Source: Ruminococcus flavefaciens MA2007 (GTDB taxonomy: Bacteria; Bacillota; Clostridia; Oscillospirales; Ruminococcaceae). Taken from it: a stretch of 64,000 nucleotides of DNA. Positions within the stretch are counted from its first letter, which is position 1. Each line of letters opens with the position of its first letter. Of the stretch, positions 17,598-25,301 are shown piece after piece. The stretch covers positions 1 through 64,000 of the forward strand of contig NZ_JHXF01000016.1 of the NCBI RefSeq assembly GCF_000621845.1, in the 5' to 3' direction. Both the position numbers and the translations under genes were made by a program. The notes beneath the pieces were generated by a model that did not search any database, was not told the origin of the DNA, and saw only the letters and a program-made list of their open reading frames with translations.

Positions 17598-17640
17598 CTT
17601 GACATAAGTCAATAAAAATGATATACTTGACTTATGTCGG
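17598..17640 (+). promoter_or_regulatory. Paired inverted operator sites
   Basis: CTTGACATAAGTC at 17598 and CTTGACTTATGTC at 17626. The cores GACATAAGTC and GACTTATGTC are reverse complements 28 bases apart, just before the ribosome site of the DUF134 fusion gene. Each also contains a TTGACA-like -35 box. Likely binding sites for the HTH protein encoded downstream. Confidence 0.5.
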
Positions 17641-17655
17641 AAAGGAGATGCTAAT

Positions 17656-18039
17656 ATGCCAAGACCACAGAAGTCCCGTAGGATATGCTGTTATCCTGAT
17701 TACTGGAGCTTTGCTCCCGATCAGGACAAGGCAAATGATACTATCGTTATGTCCCTTGACGAGTTCGAGACCATACGTCTTATCGATTACCATTCAAAGA
17801 CGCAGGAGCAGTGTGCTGCTGAAATGAACGTGGCAAGAACTACAGTCACGGCGATATATGACACCGCAAGGAAAAAGCTTGCACAGGCTCTGGTGGTCGG
17901 CGGTGCAGTTGGACATAATCCTATCTCGATAATTGTTCCCTGTCACAGAGTAGTCGGATCGGACGGAAGCCTGACAGGTTACGCAGGCGGACTGGATAAA
18001 AAGAAAGCATTGCTTAAACTTGAGAAATACAGCATATAA
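17656..18039 (+). CDS. DUF134 HTH protein fused to MGMT C-terminal segment
   Basis: A 127-residue chimera. Residues 1-~82 are a DUF134 DNA-binding protein (MPRPQKSRRICCYPDYW; EFETIRLIDY; QCAAEMNVARTTV, a helix-turn-helix; ARKKLAQAL). Residues ~85-127 are the last 40 residues of an O6-alkylguanine-DNA alkyltransferase, including the acceptor-Cys motif IIVPCHRVVGSDGSLTGYAGG. DUF134 proteins usually end in a short basic tail, and MGMTs need the upstream DNA-binding helices, missing here, so repair activity is doubtful. The join falls at VGGA, present near this point in MGMTs, as if two genes recombined in frame. AAAGGAG precedes the ATG and a terminator follows. Confidence 0.8.
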   Translation: MPRPQKSRRICCYPDYWSFAPDQDKANDTIVMSLDEFETIRLIDYHSKTQEQCAAEMNVARTTVTAIYDTARKKLAQALVVGGAVGHNPISIIVPCHRVVGSDGSLTGYAGGLDKKKALLKLEKYSI

Positions 18040-18041
18040 TA

Positions 18042-18066
18042 CAAAGGCAGCCGTATGGCTGCCTTC
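18042..18066 (+). terminator. Terminator
   Basis: AAGGCAGCC GTAT GGCTGCCTT hairpin right after the DUF134 fusion gene. Confidence 0.75.
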
Positions 18067-18144
18067 TTACCTATTCCGGATTTTGTATGCTCCACGTTCT
18101 TCGGGACCACTTACAAACGCTGACATATAATCGGCATTTGAGCA

Positions 18145-18618
18145 TTACCCGTAAATTACGTTTTTCTCTATCCCATATTTTTCCATGTACACAAATTCAA
18201 GCTCATCGTTCACGGCTTTCCGAGCAAATATCGTGTAGCCCAGCTTCTGATACAGGCGGATATTATCAATGCTCCTTGTGCTTGTGAATAGTTCATATCG
18301 CATATCGGAATAGCATTTCTCTATCTCAGACAGAAGCATTGTCCCGTAGCCTTTGTGGCGGTGGTCAGGGTGTACCATGAGTTTGCCAATGTAAACAGTT
18401 CCGTCACGCTCTTGCGCCCGCACTGAGCCGATAATAGCATTATTATCATCTACCATCTTCAGTATAGTGCCGCTGCTCCATTCCTCAACAACTTCATCGA
18501 TAGTCTGCTTCAGTGGAGGAATGTCTCTGCTTCCGAACAGGTCAGCCTCGCTCTGATACGCAAGATATTGAAGCTGTAATATTTCTTGCAAGTCGTTTCT
18601 GTTTGCTTTGAGTATCAT
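18145..18618 (-). CDS. GNAT-family N-acetyltransferase
   Basis: A 157-residue acetyl-CoA-dependent acetyltransferase. Acetyl-CoA motif A is MVHPDHRHKGYGTMLL (~80-95), preceded by the beta strand TVYIGKL; the C-terminal SIDNIRLYQKLGYTIFAR matches motif B. The substrate is unknown. TAGGAGAC precedes the ATG, and the gene starts 9 bases after the M24 peptidase gene ends, so it is the last gene of a minus-strand operon (HhH copy 2, flavodoxin-like reductase, M24, GNAT). Confidence 0.88.
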   Translation of the reverse strand: MILKANRNDLQEILQLQYLAYQSEADLFGSRDIPPLKQTIDEVVEEWSSGTILKMVDDNNAIIGSVRAQERDGTVYIGKLMVHPDHRHKGYGTMLLSEIEKCYSDMRYELFTSTRSIDNIRLYQKLGYTIFARKAVNDELEFVYMEKYGIEKNVIYG

Positions 18619-18627
18619 ATTAGTCTC

Positions 18628-19317
18628 CTATAGTTCTATCAGCTTACCCGAATTGAAGTAATAGATGTTCTCCTTCTTGTATCCGTATTTCGAGTTTGGA
18701 ACGCTTATATGCGGCTCAAATGTAAAATAGTCCACTGATGAAAGAAGAGCTTTGTTGCCTTTCTCAGTGTATATACGATTATTCTTATCCTTTACGATAG
18801 AATGTCCGAGGTTGCCGAGAAAATCAAGATTTATAAAACCACGGTCTGTGATATGCTTATTGATATGGTAATAGAGCTCCTCAAATGTAGTTTGCGGTGT
18901 CGCAAAGGCTATGAGCTCTTTGTGCAGCTCTTCCTCCATAAGCAGACCTGCACGCCATTCATCATTGCGGATATTGTTTATATCATCAACTACTCTTCCG
19001 TCTTCGATTATTAAAGTACGGGCATAGTCGCCCCAGATGTTATTATTTTGAGGGCTGAGATCGATAGTTATGATATCATCAGAAGCAATTTTTCTGTCAG
19101 ATGTAATGTATTCTCTGCCAGAAACAGAAACCGTTGTTTCATCTCCTGCAAATACAAAAGCTCCTATGTCCCAATACCAGAACGAATCAGCTCCTAATTC
19201 GAGCATTTTATCTTCGCAAAGTTGTCTGATATCCGTGAGTTTCATTCCTGCGGTTATCTTAGTTTTTATGAATTCTATTGTATCTTTTGCTATTTTCTGT
19301 ACTTCTGCGTATTTCAT
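18628..19317 (-). CDS. M24-family metallopeptidase (Xaa-Pro dipeptidase-like)
   Basis: A 229-residue pita-bread-fold protein covering only the catalytic domain. Metal-ligand positions are visible: Asp in TIDLSPQ (~90), Asp in WGDYARTL (~100), His in LGHSIVK (~170), Glu in FTFEPHI (~200) and Glu in KKENIYYF (~216). It lacks the N-terminal creatinase-like domain, so it is closer to methionine aminopeptidase in size. Members remove N-terminal residues from peptides or cleave X-Pro bonds. It sits between the flavodoxin-like reductase and GNAT genes with 9-15 base gaps. Confidence 0.82.
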   Translation of the reverse strand: MKYAEVQKIAKDTIEFIKTKITAGMKLTDIRQLCEDKMLELGADSFWYWDIGAFVFAGDETTVSVSGREYITSDRKIASDDIITIDLSPQNNNIWGDYARTLIIEDGRVVDDINNIRNDEWRAGLLMEEELHKELIAFATPQTTFEELYYHINKHITDRGFINLDFLGNLGHSIVKDKNNRIYTEKGNKALLSSVDYFTFEPHISVPNSKYGYKKENIYYFNSGKLIEL

Positions 19318-19332
19318 TTTTCTACTCCAATT

Positions 19333-19872
19333 TTAATACATCGAATCGCCCAATTCATACGCTTCTTTCAAAGCAGGATTGTTTTCAATGTCGCCGATGT
19401 CCTTGACTCCTCGTACAAGCACTGTGCCGATACTTTCGAGCTTGAAGAAGTCCAGCACCATTTGATATTGCATGATTACCGGGTCAAACAGATTCGGAAG
19501 TTCTGCTGCTCCCACAAGGAGCAGTCCGAGTTTCTTGATGTGGAATGTATTCCGCATGGGAGTGTGAAGCCTGTCCACGATAGCTTTCAGCTGTGCGCTG
19601 ATACCGTAAAAATACACAGGCGACGCGATAACAACAATGTCCGCATTTTTCAGCTTTTCGTATATCTGTAACATATCATCATTCTGGAAACATTTGTTAC
19701 CTTCGCGTGTAAAACAGCTGTTACAACCTATGCACGGATTCACATCGTAGTCTGCGACGGATATAATCTCTACATTGTTATTCTTTTCCGCACCCTCGGC
19801 AAAGCTCTGTACCAGACGAGATGTATTGCCGTTTTTTCTCATACTCCCAACTAATATTACGATGTTGCTCAT
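19333..19872 (-). CDS. Flavodoxin-fold NAD(P)H-dependent FMN reductase
   Basis: A 179-residue protein with the FMN phosphate loop GSMRKNGNTSRLVQSF (9-24) and the FMN-ring loop ASPVYFYGISAQLKAIVDR (~82-100). A Cys-rich turn (PCIGCNSCFTREGNKC, ~46-61) is typical of iron-sulfur-flavoprotein-like clostridial reductases; it may bind a cluster or sense redox state. Substrates are likely quinones, nitro compounds or disulfides. It starts 27 bases after the HhH copy 2 gene ends and may be read from that gene's promoter. Confidence 0.88.
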   Translation of the reverse strand: MSNIVILVGSMRKNGNTSRLVQSFAEGAEKNNNVEIISVADYDVNPCIGCNSCFTREGNKCFQNDDMLQIYEKLKNADIVVIASPVYFYGISAQLKAIVDRLHTPMRNTFHIKKLGLLLVGAAELPNLFDPVIMQYQMVLDFFKLESIGTVLVRGVKDIGDIENNPALKEAYELGDSMY

Positions 19873-19899
19873 TTCAGTGTCCTCTTATTTCAAAACATA

Positions 19900-20127
19900 T
19901 TATACATCTAAGAATTTCTCAATAACAGTCATTATCTCATCAAGGCGCTTACCGCCGATACCTTTGATTTTACTAAGTTCTGCCTCAAGAGCCGGAAGAT
20001 CAATTGTTTTGCCCTGTTCTCCGAGTAACTGATCCCCGTACTGGAGAATGAATATTGTTAACTTCTGGCGGTTCATTTTCTTGATCTTTCGGTAAGTGTC
20101 CCTATCAACGATCTCGTTCTGTACCAT
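19900..20127 (-). CDS. Small helix-hairpin-helix protein, copy 2 of 3
   Basis: A 75-residue homologue of the proteins at 6812-7060 and 24871-25101; most residues are identical, including the hairpin LSKIKGIGGKRLDEIM. Its upstream DNA is also conserved with copy 3: TTTACA, 17 bases and TATAAT, inside a block reading TTTACATTG(T/C)ATCGGTGATA, then AAAGGAG before the ATG. It therefore travels with its own promoter. The sequence shows no transposase or obvious terminal repeats. It is followed by the reductase/M24/GNAT genes, probably in one transcript. Confidence 0.75.
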   Translation of the reverse strand: MVQNEIVDRDTYRKIKKMNRQKLTIFILQYGDQLLGEQGKTIDLPALEAELSKIKGIGGKRLDEIMTVIEKFLDV

Positions 20128-20135
20128 ATATACTC

Positions 20136-20185
20136 CTTTTTCGTTTTATTATACCATATCACCGATACAATGTAAATACACATCA
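20136..20185 (-). promoter_or_regulatory. Conserved promoter of HhH copy 2
   Basis: On the minus strand: TTTACA, 17-bp spacer, TATAAT. The same block precedes copy 3 at about 25132-25165. Confidence 0.65.
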
Positions 20186-20268
20186 TAAAAGCAATAAACG
20201 CATTGTCAATTATGTAAATTTGTGGTATAATTCTTTTAGCATAAATACAATAAGGGATGGCTTATACT

Positions 20269-20952
20269 ATGAAAAAGACTTTAATATTTACACTTTCATT
20301 ATCTTTATTATGCGGCTGTGCTTCGCAGAATAACAGCACATCAAAATATGAAAAAAATGAAGCAGAAACAACTGCTGTTACGACAACAGTAAAAACGACT
20401 TCAAGTTCCACTGTCACTACATCTCATACTACAACTACAACAATTATAACAACAACAAATTCCGTAACCACTACAACGACTTCTATAGATAACGATGAGG
20501 ACTTCATATGGCTGGAAAAAGGAGTATATGAGGTAGGATACGGAGAAAGGGATGCTGATCTTCGGTATGATAACAGGTTTGAAGGAATGTTCTATACTTT
20601 TTTTGATGAGAAAACAGGAATTGAGTGGGATGCGTACGAAGGGGTGATCTCTTATTTTACCTGCGAACAGAAAAAAGACAAGATCATTTTCCATGAAACT
20701 AATCTGACAAGAAATAATTCACAGGCAGGAATAGGAGTCACATATGATTATGAATGTCATACCTGCCTTGATGATGAAGGCAATGTAAAGCTAGGTAATA
20801 ATGAATTCCTTGTTAAGTTGCCTGCAGATGAATTGGAATATGCACCGGAATTATTCGATGCAAGAGATTATAGTGATAATTATGTTCCGCTTGATGATAA
20901 ACCTCATGTATTAGGTTTTCCTCATTATAAAGGCAAAAAAATTGATGAATGA
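20269..20952 (+). CDS. Thr-rich secreted lipoprotein of unknown function
   Basis: A 227-residue lipoprotein. The signal peptide carries the lipobox LLCGC with Cys ~18. A Thr/Ser-rich linker (~36-76) leads to a folded domain (~80-227) with many Tyr, Asp and Glu (YEVGYGERDADLRYDNRF, FTFFDEKTGIEWDAYEG), probably an all-beta ligand-binding domain. I do not recognise the family. ATG 20269 directly precedes the signal peptide; a weak AAGGGATGG site lies upstream and TATAAT is at 20226-20231. Monocistronic. Confidence 0.65.
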   Translation: MKKTLIFTLSLSLLCGCASQNNSTSKYEKNEAETTAVTTTVKTTSSSTVTTSHTTTTTIITTTNSVTTTTTSIDNDEDFIWLEKGVYEVGYGERDADLRYDNRFEGMFYTFFDEKTGIEWDAYEGVISYFTCEQKKDKIIFHETNLTRNNSQAGIGVTYDYECHTCLDDEGNVKLGNNEFLVKLPADELEYAPELFDARDYSDNYVPLDDKPHVLGFPHYKGKKIDE

Positions 20953-21005
20953 TACGAACATCGATCTGTATTTTAACATCAATGATATTTTCTATTTAAA
21001 AAAAT

Positions 21006-21033
21006 GAGGGTTCAAATCCCTCATGTCTCACCA
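21006..21033 (+). tRNA. tRNA 3'-end fragment (T arm, acceptor strand, CCA)
   Basis: GAGGG TTCAAAT CCCTC is a perfect T arm; ATGTCTC, the discriminator A and CCA follow. No D or anticodon arm lies upstream, so this is not a functional tRNA. Such 3' tails mark the far attachment site of elements that integrate into tRNA genes. The tRNA species cannot be told from this piece. Confidence 0.65.
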
Positions 21034-21041
21034 CTTTTATT

Positions 21042-21079
21042 TATGCCTGTATTTCGGTTGAGCATCGAGATACAGGCAT
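21042..21079 (+). terminator. Hairpin after tRNA fragment
   Basis: TGCCTGTATTTCG pairs with CGAGATACAGGCA (one mismatch), followed by TATTTCGTT; terminator-like. Confidence 0.5.
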
Positions 21080-21204
21080 ATTTCGTTAGTTCTGTTTTCT
21101 ACTTAAACTGCATACATGAATCTGAAAAGACATGAAATCAACTAAAAATACAACGTTTGTCACACGAGTGTCGTAAGTGTCAAATATAACACGTCCAAAT
21201 ATAC

Positions 21205-21239
21205 AAGTATCAGGCTCGCCGCAGCGAGCCTGATACTTT
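21205..21239. terminator. Strong hairpin
   Basis: AAGTATCAGGCTCGC CGCA GCGAGCCTGATACTT, a perfect 15-bp stem with a T run; a bidirectional terminator. Confidence 0.75.
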
Positions 21240-21255
21240 TGAGAAGATTATATTA

Positions 21256-21626
21256 TTGACGAGATTTAAGGTTGATACTTGTACTTTTCTTTCGTTCTAT
21301 TATACAGCAGCTGATGATAACAATATCAGTATCGATAATCTTATAAGCCTTTCAGGCAAGACTTCATCTCAGATTGGCACCGATGATTACTGGAAGACTT
21401 CATTTGCGGAATATGTTCCGGAATCTCCGAAAGAACGTAAAAGTCAAATACACTTCTTGGAAGGTGATTTCGTGTGGAAAGTACTGTTATATGAACAACT
21501 TGGAATGATAACGCTGATAAAGAAACAGCTGTCAGTGATATATCTATAAAGTATGGTGTGCTTGAAGGGGTTGGGATACTTTTTCTGGCAGGTTCAAATA
21601 TTGCAGATGCTTTTTCTTCATTATAG
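21256..21626 (+). pseudogene. Frameshifted gene remnant, family unknown
   Basis: One frame carries ISLSGKTSSQIGTDDYWKTSF through FVWKVLLYEQLG (to ~21510), then coding character moves to another frame (NADKETAVSDISIKYGVLEG and GILFLAGSNIADAFSSL) and ends at 21624-21626. Joining the two would give one protein. There is no ATG start or ribosome site. It is a decayed gene of unknown family. Confidence 0.45.
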
Positions 21627-21629
21627 CAG

Positions 21630-21896
21630 AATCCATTTCACGCCAGGTGCAAATGCAGTATATGTGATCGGCAGTTATGGCGATGAAGTAATGTCGATAC
21701 AGTGCACCGTGAACTGGATCTTCATAGTTAACAATCAACCTCTACGCATTGACGGAATATACGGCTCACAGACAGCGTACTGAGTAAAGGCATACCAAGA
21801 AGGCCGTAGGCATCACTGCTGACGACAAGTTCGGCCCACAGACACGTGCAAAGGAACTCGATTATCTGAGAAGGATTCCATATAACGGCAAATAAT
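21630..21896 (+). pseudogene. Decayed peptidoglycan-binding (PG_binding_1) domain
   Basis: Pieces in successive frames read LRIDGIYGSQTA, VKAYQ and then GITADDKFGPQTRAKEL, matching the PG_binding_1 pattern DGxxGxxT...VxxxQ...DGxxGxxT. At least two frameshifts and a stop interrupt it. Such domains usually sit at the C-terminus of cell-wall hydrolases, so this is the tail of a lost lysozyme or amidase. Confidence 0.55.
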
Positions 21897-21905
21897 AACG
21901 GATAC

Positions 21906-23633
21906 TCATTCTGCATTATCTTCAATATACTTTACAGCCCAATCCAGCTTATAATCCTCCTTGTCACGGAATATCTTCATCGCTGCATCATGGTCGAACG
22001 GTATACGCACCTCAACGGGATTGCGGCTTACTCTGTCGGATTTGGTGTCTATGTTAGGCTCACTGTCCTCGTTCAATACCAGACCTGTGGGATAATACAC
22101 TGTCACAATACCGCCTGACAAAGTGCTTATACCTCCCGTTTCCTGATTGCAGCCGCACGGATCGGTAATACCTGCGACTGTAACATTTGGTAGCTTTGAA
22201 AGATACAACGACAAGCCATCACCTGCACTACAGCATTCATAATTGGTCAGTGCAACGACCTTAAGGTCTTCAAATTCGCCTGTGCCGTGTATTATGTGAT
22301 CGGATACGCAGGTGTACTTTCCATCCTTGCGTATGCCGAGACCCTCACCGTACCAGTCCTTGTCCGTCAGCAGATCGCACAACGCTATACCTATTTCGTC
22401 GAAGCCTCCATCATTGTTACGCAAGTCGATGACAAGGTATTCCATACCCTGCGATCTCAGATCGTTCAGCTTTTCACGGAACATATCTCTTGCATACTTC
22501 TGATTACCTGTCAGATAGCCGGCATAGTCCTGAAAAGATGAACCCATTGTTTCCGCTGTCACTTTGAGATAACCACACTTATCATCGAGCATCTTAGTGC
22601 TGAAATTTTCCTCTAACAGTTTATCAGTATCGTTCGGAAGCTTAAGTCCTTTGAAAGCAGCCATTGCCTCCATCTTTGTTTTCACGCCGCCCTTGTCATA
22701 AACAGTGACCGTCTGTTCACTGCCGTTTTTGTCTATGAAAGACACTTCAAGCGTATCATCGCCCACAAGGTCAAGGTTCATCACATCAAGCATTTCTTCA
22801 TTCGCTTTGACAGGTGTACCGAGGTCGGGAACATCTTCTTTGGCTGCCTGCAAAACGGACTTGCCGTTCCATTTTGTGATAACAGTTCCGTCCTCTATGC
22901 CGAGATCGCTTGCGGTTTCATCGGTGCATACGGCTATGATCTCGCCGCTGTCCAGTTTAACTGTTGCAAAGCCGTAATCGTGAGGCGTGATGACCGATTT
23001 ATAATCCTCATCGTCAAAATCAGCTTCGACTCCGACATGACCATCGTGAAGCTCAGTACAGAACATCATGACTGCATCAGCAAATTTGCCTGCGCTCTGT
23101 TCCCTCTCGGCTTCCTCGACCATCGGCATATACTTTGCTTCAAGGCTGGAAAAATCGACCTCTTTCCATTCTTTTAGGACATAGTGTTCGTCCATATCCA
23201 TCACAAGTGAATGAAAAGACTCGGTATAGCTTTCCCTTGAATGATTGAAAATATTGGGTGAAATCGCACAGAAATAAAAACCGCAAAGGCAGGACAAAAT
23301 GCCAGTTAGCCCAGCGGTTATACAGTAGCCTATCCTGCGCTTTGCAAACAGCGCAGGTATCAGGGCAAGCACTGCGATAATGTACATCACAAAGAAACCG
23401 CCGAGAAATACTATCGGTGCGCCGACAACATATATGAAAGCATGAACACAGCAGATTAGCAGCGGCACAAGACAAAGCAGCCGCCATAATCGCAGCTTCT
23501 TTAAGTCGTCCTTCCATATGTGATGAAGTACCGCAAGGATCAGCATAGTGAGCAATACAGCCACACACCATACGACATGAGTTACATTAACCGTTGAAAA
23601 TATATGGTGGAATGTATCAAAAACGTTTCTCAT
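21906..23633 (-). CDS. Membrane-anchored S41 (C-terminal processing) peptidase
   Basis: A 575-residue protein. About four transmembrane helices occupy residues 1-125 (MLILAVLHHIW, VPLLICCVHAFIYVVGAP and others). The extracytoplasmic part carries a PDZ-like region (~230-290) and the S41 core (~345-545): VIDLRNNDGGFDEIG, then ALTNYECCSAGDGLSLYL, where the Ser after CC is the nucleophile, and GISTLSGGIVTVYYPTGLVL. S41 peptidases cleave near protein C-termini; here the substrate is unknown. GAGGTAGTA precedes the ATG. The gene is monocistronic and the window shows no partner. Confidence 0.85.
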   Translation of the reverse strand: MRNVFDTFHHIFSTVNVTHVVWCVAVLLTMLILAVLHHIWKDDLKKLRLWRLLCLVPLLICCVHAFIYVVGAPIVFLGGFFVMYIIAVLALIPALFAKRRIGYCITAGLTGILSCLCGFYFCAISPNIFNHSRESYTESFHSLVMDMDEHYVLKEWKEVDFSSLEAKYMPMVEEAEREQSAGKFADAVMMFCTELHDGHVGVEADFDDEDYKSVITPHDYGFATVKLDSGEIIAVCTDETASDLGIEDGTVITKWNGKSVLQAAKEDVPDLGTPVKANEEMLDVMNLDLVGDDTLEVSFIDKNGSEQTVTVYDKGGVKTKMEAMAAFKGLKLPNDTDKLLEENFSTKMLDDKCGYLKVTAETMGSSFQDYAGYLTGNQKYARDMFREKLNDLRSQGMEYLVIDLRNNDGGFDEIGIALCDLLTDKDWYGEGLGIRKDGKYTCVSDHIIHGTGEFEDLKVVALTNYECCSAGDGLSLYLSKLPNVTVAGITDPCGCNQETGGISTLSGGIVTVYYPTGLVLNEDSEPNIDTKSDRVSRNPVEVRIPFDHDAAMKIFRDKEDYKLDWAVKYIEDNAE

Positions 23634-23735
23634 AAGATACTACCTCAGATGAATTTTATTTTAGCAGGCAAATCGGGTTTCTGCCCACCACTATCAGTAA
23701 TTATACATAATCACCGCCAATAAGTCAATAACATA

Positions 23736-23879
23736 TCAACAGAATATCTGCTTTTTCAGCCATGCAAGCTGATCCTGCGCATATGCAAGTTCTTCTTCAA
23801 GGATGGCAACTCTTGATCGGAGCGCAGCATTTTCCTGTGCCATTGTCAGATCATTTTTTACTGCGTTCTGCTCAGACAT
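23736..23879 (-). pseudogene. tnpC: IS66 transposase TnpC, N-terminal fragment
   Basis: Forty-seven residues (MSEQNAVKNDL ... QLAWLKKQIFC) match the start of IS66 TnpC, which has a helical QLxWLKKQxFG segment. A stop follows where the conserved FG should continue, so about 450 residues including the DDE core are missing. CGGAGGAAG precedes the ATG, and the gene follows tnpB as in intact IS66 elements. Confidence 0.75.
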
Positions 23880-23971
23880 ACTGCTTCCTCCGTTCCTCAA
23901 ACTATACATATATTATACCATAAAACAAGTGAAAAAGCAAGGAAAATAGGCGAATTCTCCTTGCTTTCCGT

Positions 23972-24328
23972 TCAATAGATCATCCCTGTTTTACCGTCTT
24001 TGATCGCCTTCGGCTGATCGATCTTCAGACCTTCAAGCAGCCATCTTGTCTGCTGAGGAGTGAGCAGTCTGGCCTCAATTTCATTGCGGGGCCACTGGAA
24101 CTGTCCGTTGTCGAGCCGCTTGTAGAGCAAAAGAAATCCGTCTCCTTCCCAAAGAAGACCTTTGATACGGTCACGGCGTCTGCCGCAGAACAGGAAGAGT
24201 GCGCTGCTGAACGGATCGAGCCGGAGCTGCCCCTGTATTATCATGGCAAGTCCGTCTATGGAGCGCCTCAGATCTGTGTAGCCTGTGACGAGGTAGACCT
24301 GCTGATTTGAAGAAATATCGTTCAGCAT
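23972..24328 (-). CDS. tnpB: IS66 accessory protein TnpB
   Basis: A 118-residue protein of the IS66 Orf2 family: TGYTDLRRSIDGLAMII (15-31), DPFSSALFLFCGRRRDRIKG (38-57), LLWEGDGFLLLYKRLDNGQF (58-77), all conserved. TnpB is needed with TnpA and TnpC for IS66 transposition. It overlaps the tnpA gene by 7 bases. Length is normal and no disabling change is visible. Confidence 0.92.
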   Translation of the reverse strand: MLNDISSNQQVYLVTGYTDLRRSIDGLAMIIQGQLRLDPFSSALFLFCGRRRDRIKGLLWEGDGFLLLYKRLDNGQFQWPRNEIEARLLTPQQTRWLLEGLKIDQPKAIKDGKTGMIY

Positions 24329-24645
24329 AGGGCTTTCACCAGAGCAAGGAGGGTTTCAGGATCAATGTCTGACGGCAGCGAGATCTGAAGATCGTTCTTC
24401 CCGATGCGGATCTCTGACTGACATTGCTGCTGCGGAACGTTGAGAGGAACGATGGCTGGAGCTTCAACGAACTGTTCACGGATCTTTTTCAGCCGGCAGT
24501 AGTAAGTGTTCGGCTTGATGCTGTTTTCTTCACACCATTGCTTTATGGTCAGGCCGCTTGCCTGCTGTGCTTTGATAAGTTCCGACCATTCCTGCAGGCG
24601 TACTGCCTGTCTGATCGTTGCAATCTCTGTTGTTTTATTCAGCAT
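24322..24645 (-). CDS. tnpA: IS66 accessory protein TnpA
   Basis: A 107-residue helix-turn-helix protein (WSELIKAQQASGLTIKQWCE, then NSIKPNTYYCRLKKIREQF) of the IS66 Orf1 type that probably binds element ends. GGAGGTAG precedes ATG 24645. It is about as long as expected, and is coupled to tnpB by overlap. Another protein of the same type is encoded alone at 27592-27906. Confidence 0.88.
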   Translation of the reverse strand: MLNKTTEIATIRQAVRLQEWSELIKAQQASGLTIKQWCEENSIKPNTYYCRLKKIREQFVEAPAIVPLNVPQQQCQSEIRIGKNDLQISLPSDIDPETLLALVKALC

Positions 24646-24837
24646 AATGCTACCTCCCGTGTCCAACGGCCTCCAATTTACTACATGGAGCTTTTTGGAG
24701 TTTTTGGAATGTCAAGTTTACTCCATCAAGTTTCCTGGAGTTTATTATACATCATTGGACAACGAGAGGGAAGACGCGGAATATTTTACTCTTACCGAGT
24801 GTCACACGGATATACATCAAATACTATTATATATAAA

Positions 24838-24858
24838 GGACGGCGTAAAGCCGTCACA
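24838..24858 (-). terminator. Terminator of HhH copy 3
   Basis: GGACGGC GTAAA GCCGTC stem after the gene's stop; equivalent to the hairpin after copy 1. Confidence 0.55.
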
Positions 24859-24870
24859 TAAGTCTTTGGG

Positions 24871-25101
24871 TTATTCAACATCTAAGAATTTCTCAATAAC
24901 GACCATTATCTCCTCAAGGCGCTTACCACCGATACCTTTGATCTTACTGAGTTCAGCCTCAAGAGCCGGGAGATCAATGGTTTTGCCCTGTTCTCCGAGA
25001 AGCTCGTCTCCATACTGAAGAATGAACTTTGTAAGCTCCTCTCGGTTCATTTTCTTGATTTTTCGGTAAGTGTCCCTGTCGATGATCTCTTTCTGTCCCA
25101 T
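24871..25101 (-). CDS. Small helix-hairpin-helix protein, copy 3 of 3
   Basis: A 76-residue protein almost identical to the copies at 6812-7060 and 19900-20127. The HhH hairpin KGIGGKR is intact. ATG 25101 follows AAAGGAGC at the same distance as in the other copies. The upstream block ending in GGTATAATATG and reading ATTGCATCGGTGATA matches copy 2. It is therefore a dispersed gene-plus-promoter unit. It lies in the accessory region between the IS66 remnant and the twin gene cassettes. Confidence 0.75.
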   Translation of the reverse strand: MGQKEIIDRDTYRKIKKMNREELTKFILQYGDELLGEQGKTIDLPALEAELSKIKGIGGKRLEEIMVVIEKFLDVE

Positions 25102-25195
25102 ATATAGCTCCTTTTTCGTTTCTTGTAACATATTATACCATATCACCGATGCAATGTAAATATGTAAAACAGAAATGCTCAATTAGCGGTATTCT

Positions 25196-25272
25196 ATATA
25201 TGTAACCTTGACTTTTGGCGATAGTTCAGTGTATAATATGGATAGTAAGCAGGTTACTATGATAAATCAGAA
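25196..25272 (+). repeat. Conserved promoter block, cassette A
   Basis: A 77-base block aligned without gaps to 26024-26100 (66 of 77 bases equal by my count). It includes a promoter (TTGACT 25208, 18-bp spacer, TATAAT 25232). Confidence 0.8.
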
Positions 25273-25301
25273 TATATATAATAAACAGTGGGGCGAAAAA
25301 T

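Larger units (their letters stand above)
20953..21255. other. Intergenic region with tRNA fragment and hairpins
   Basis: Contains the tRNA 3'-end fragment and two strong hairpins described separately. No coding sequence is seen. Confidence 0.5.
23736..24750 (-). mobile_element. Truncated IS66-family insertion sequence
   Basis: Gene order tnpA-tnpB-tnpC(fragment) on the minus strand is diagnostic of IS66. With TnpC cut after 47 residues the element cannot move by itself. The outer ends are not clear, so the limits given are approximate. Confidence 0.75.
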
